Positions 5,455 through 5,509 of a DNA stretch of 5,509 nt are shown piece by piece. This DNA comes from an uncultured Oscillospiraceae bacterium (lineage in GTDB: Bacteria; Bacillota; Clostridia; Oscillospirales; Acutalibacteraceae), in the NCBI GenBank assembly GCA_900549055.1, contig URNB01000120.1:1-5509 (forward strand). The letters are read 5' to 3'. Each line of letters opens with the position of its first letter. Within the stretch, counting starts at the first letter, position 1. Below the pieces are notes generated by a model that made no database searches, was not told where the DNA came from, and saw nothing but the letters and a program-made list of their open reading frames with translations. The position numbers and the translations under genes are program-made.

Positions 5455-5509
5455 TTATCGGCTCAAAAGCTTTTTGAGCTTTATCATATCGATCAAGTCA
5501 ACCTTACCG
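5455..5509 (-). CDS. 3' end of an upstream gene, probable dockerin C-terminus (17 codons plus stop)
   Basis: Reading the minus strand from 5508 gives GKVDLIDMIKLKKLLSR and a TAA stop at 5455-5457. Dockerins end in a duplicated calcium-binding segment of the pattern DxNxDGxVDxxDxxxLKxxL. The visible residues fit positions 6-20 of this: G, K, V, D at position 9, D at position 12, then a helix with LKKLL. The protein ends right after the segment, as dockerins commonly do. In cellulosome or amylosome systems the dockerin docks an enzyme onto a scaffoldin cohesin. Only one half-motif is visible, so an EF-hand of another kind or a chance similarity remains possible. The catalytic part lies outside the window. 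Confidence 0.6.
   Translation of the reverse strand, partial: GKVDLIDMIKLKKLLSR

Noticed and set aside
5461..5479. Inverted repeat GCTCAAAA / TTTTGAGC as a terminator
   Set aside because: The stem lies inside the last codons of the upstream gene, before its stop codon, is AT-rich and only 8 bp, and has no T-tract after it. More likely a by-product of the AAG/CTT codons of the LKKLL helix.
1..5509. CRISPR array, tRNA/rRNA genes or insertion-sequence ends
   Set aside because: No short regularly spaced direct repeats, no cloverleaf or rRNA-like segments and no transposase frame were seen; the repeats present are protein modules.

Overview
The window is almost entirely one minus-strand gene. 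Its reading frame is open from an ATG at 5334 down to base 1 (1778 codons, no stop) and runs off the left edge. It encodes a very large secreted protein. From N- to C-terminus it has a signal peptide (aa 1-31), four copies of a beta-rich module of about 170-200 residues (cores near aa 76-244, 274-438, 475-642 and 671-824), a GH13 (alpha-amylase superfamily) TIM barrel (aa ~851-1206), a beta-rich domain C (aa ~1207-1306) and an acidic linker (aa ~1307-1345). Two more copies of the module follow (aa ~1368-1535 and 1566-1731), and the window ends inside what looks like an InlB B-repeat / Listeria-Bacteroides-type repeat (aa ~1735-1778). Residue numbers follow from codon register: residue n occupies plus-strand bases 3*(1779-n)-2 to 3*(1779-n).

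At the right edge, also on the minus strand, are the last 17 codons of another gene (5455-5509). They read like the second calcium-binding half of a dockerin. The 120-bp gap between the two genes holds a plausible promoter, a leader that can form either of two mutually exclusive hairpins, and a strong Shine-Dalgarno sequence.

The organism is probably an anaerobic polysaccharide-degrading Clostridium-class Firmicute, perhaps of the Ruminococcus/Oscillospiraceae type. The basis is the low-to-moderate GC coding style, the GGGGAG ribosome binding site, the Gram-positive-style signal peptide, and the dockerin-like neighbour next to a giant multimodular glycosidase. This is an inference; no taxonomic marker is present.

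The simplest picture is an extracellular alpha-glucan-active (or related) enzyme carrying many accessory modules that may bind polysaccharide or the cell surface, next to a possible cellulosome/amylosome component. The most notable features are the six-copy module of unrecognised family, which keeps an exact 200-residue register in several copies, and a GH13 active site that keeps all three catalytic acids but lacks several usually conserved neighbours.
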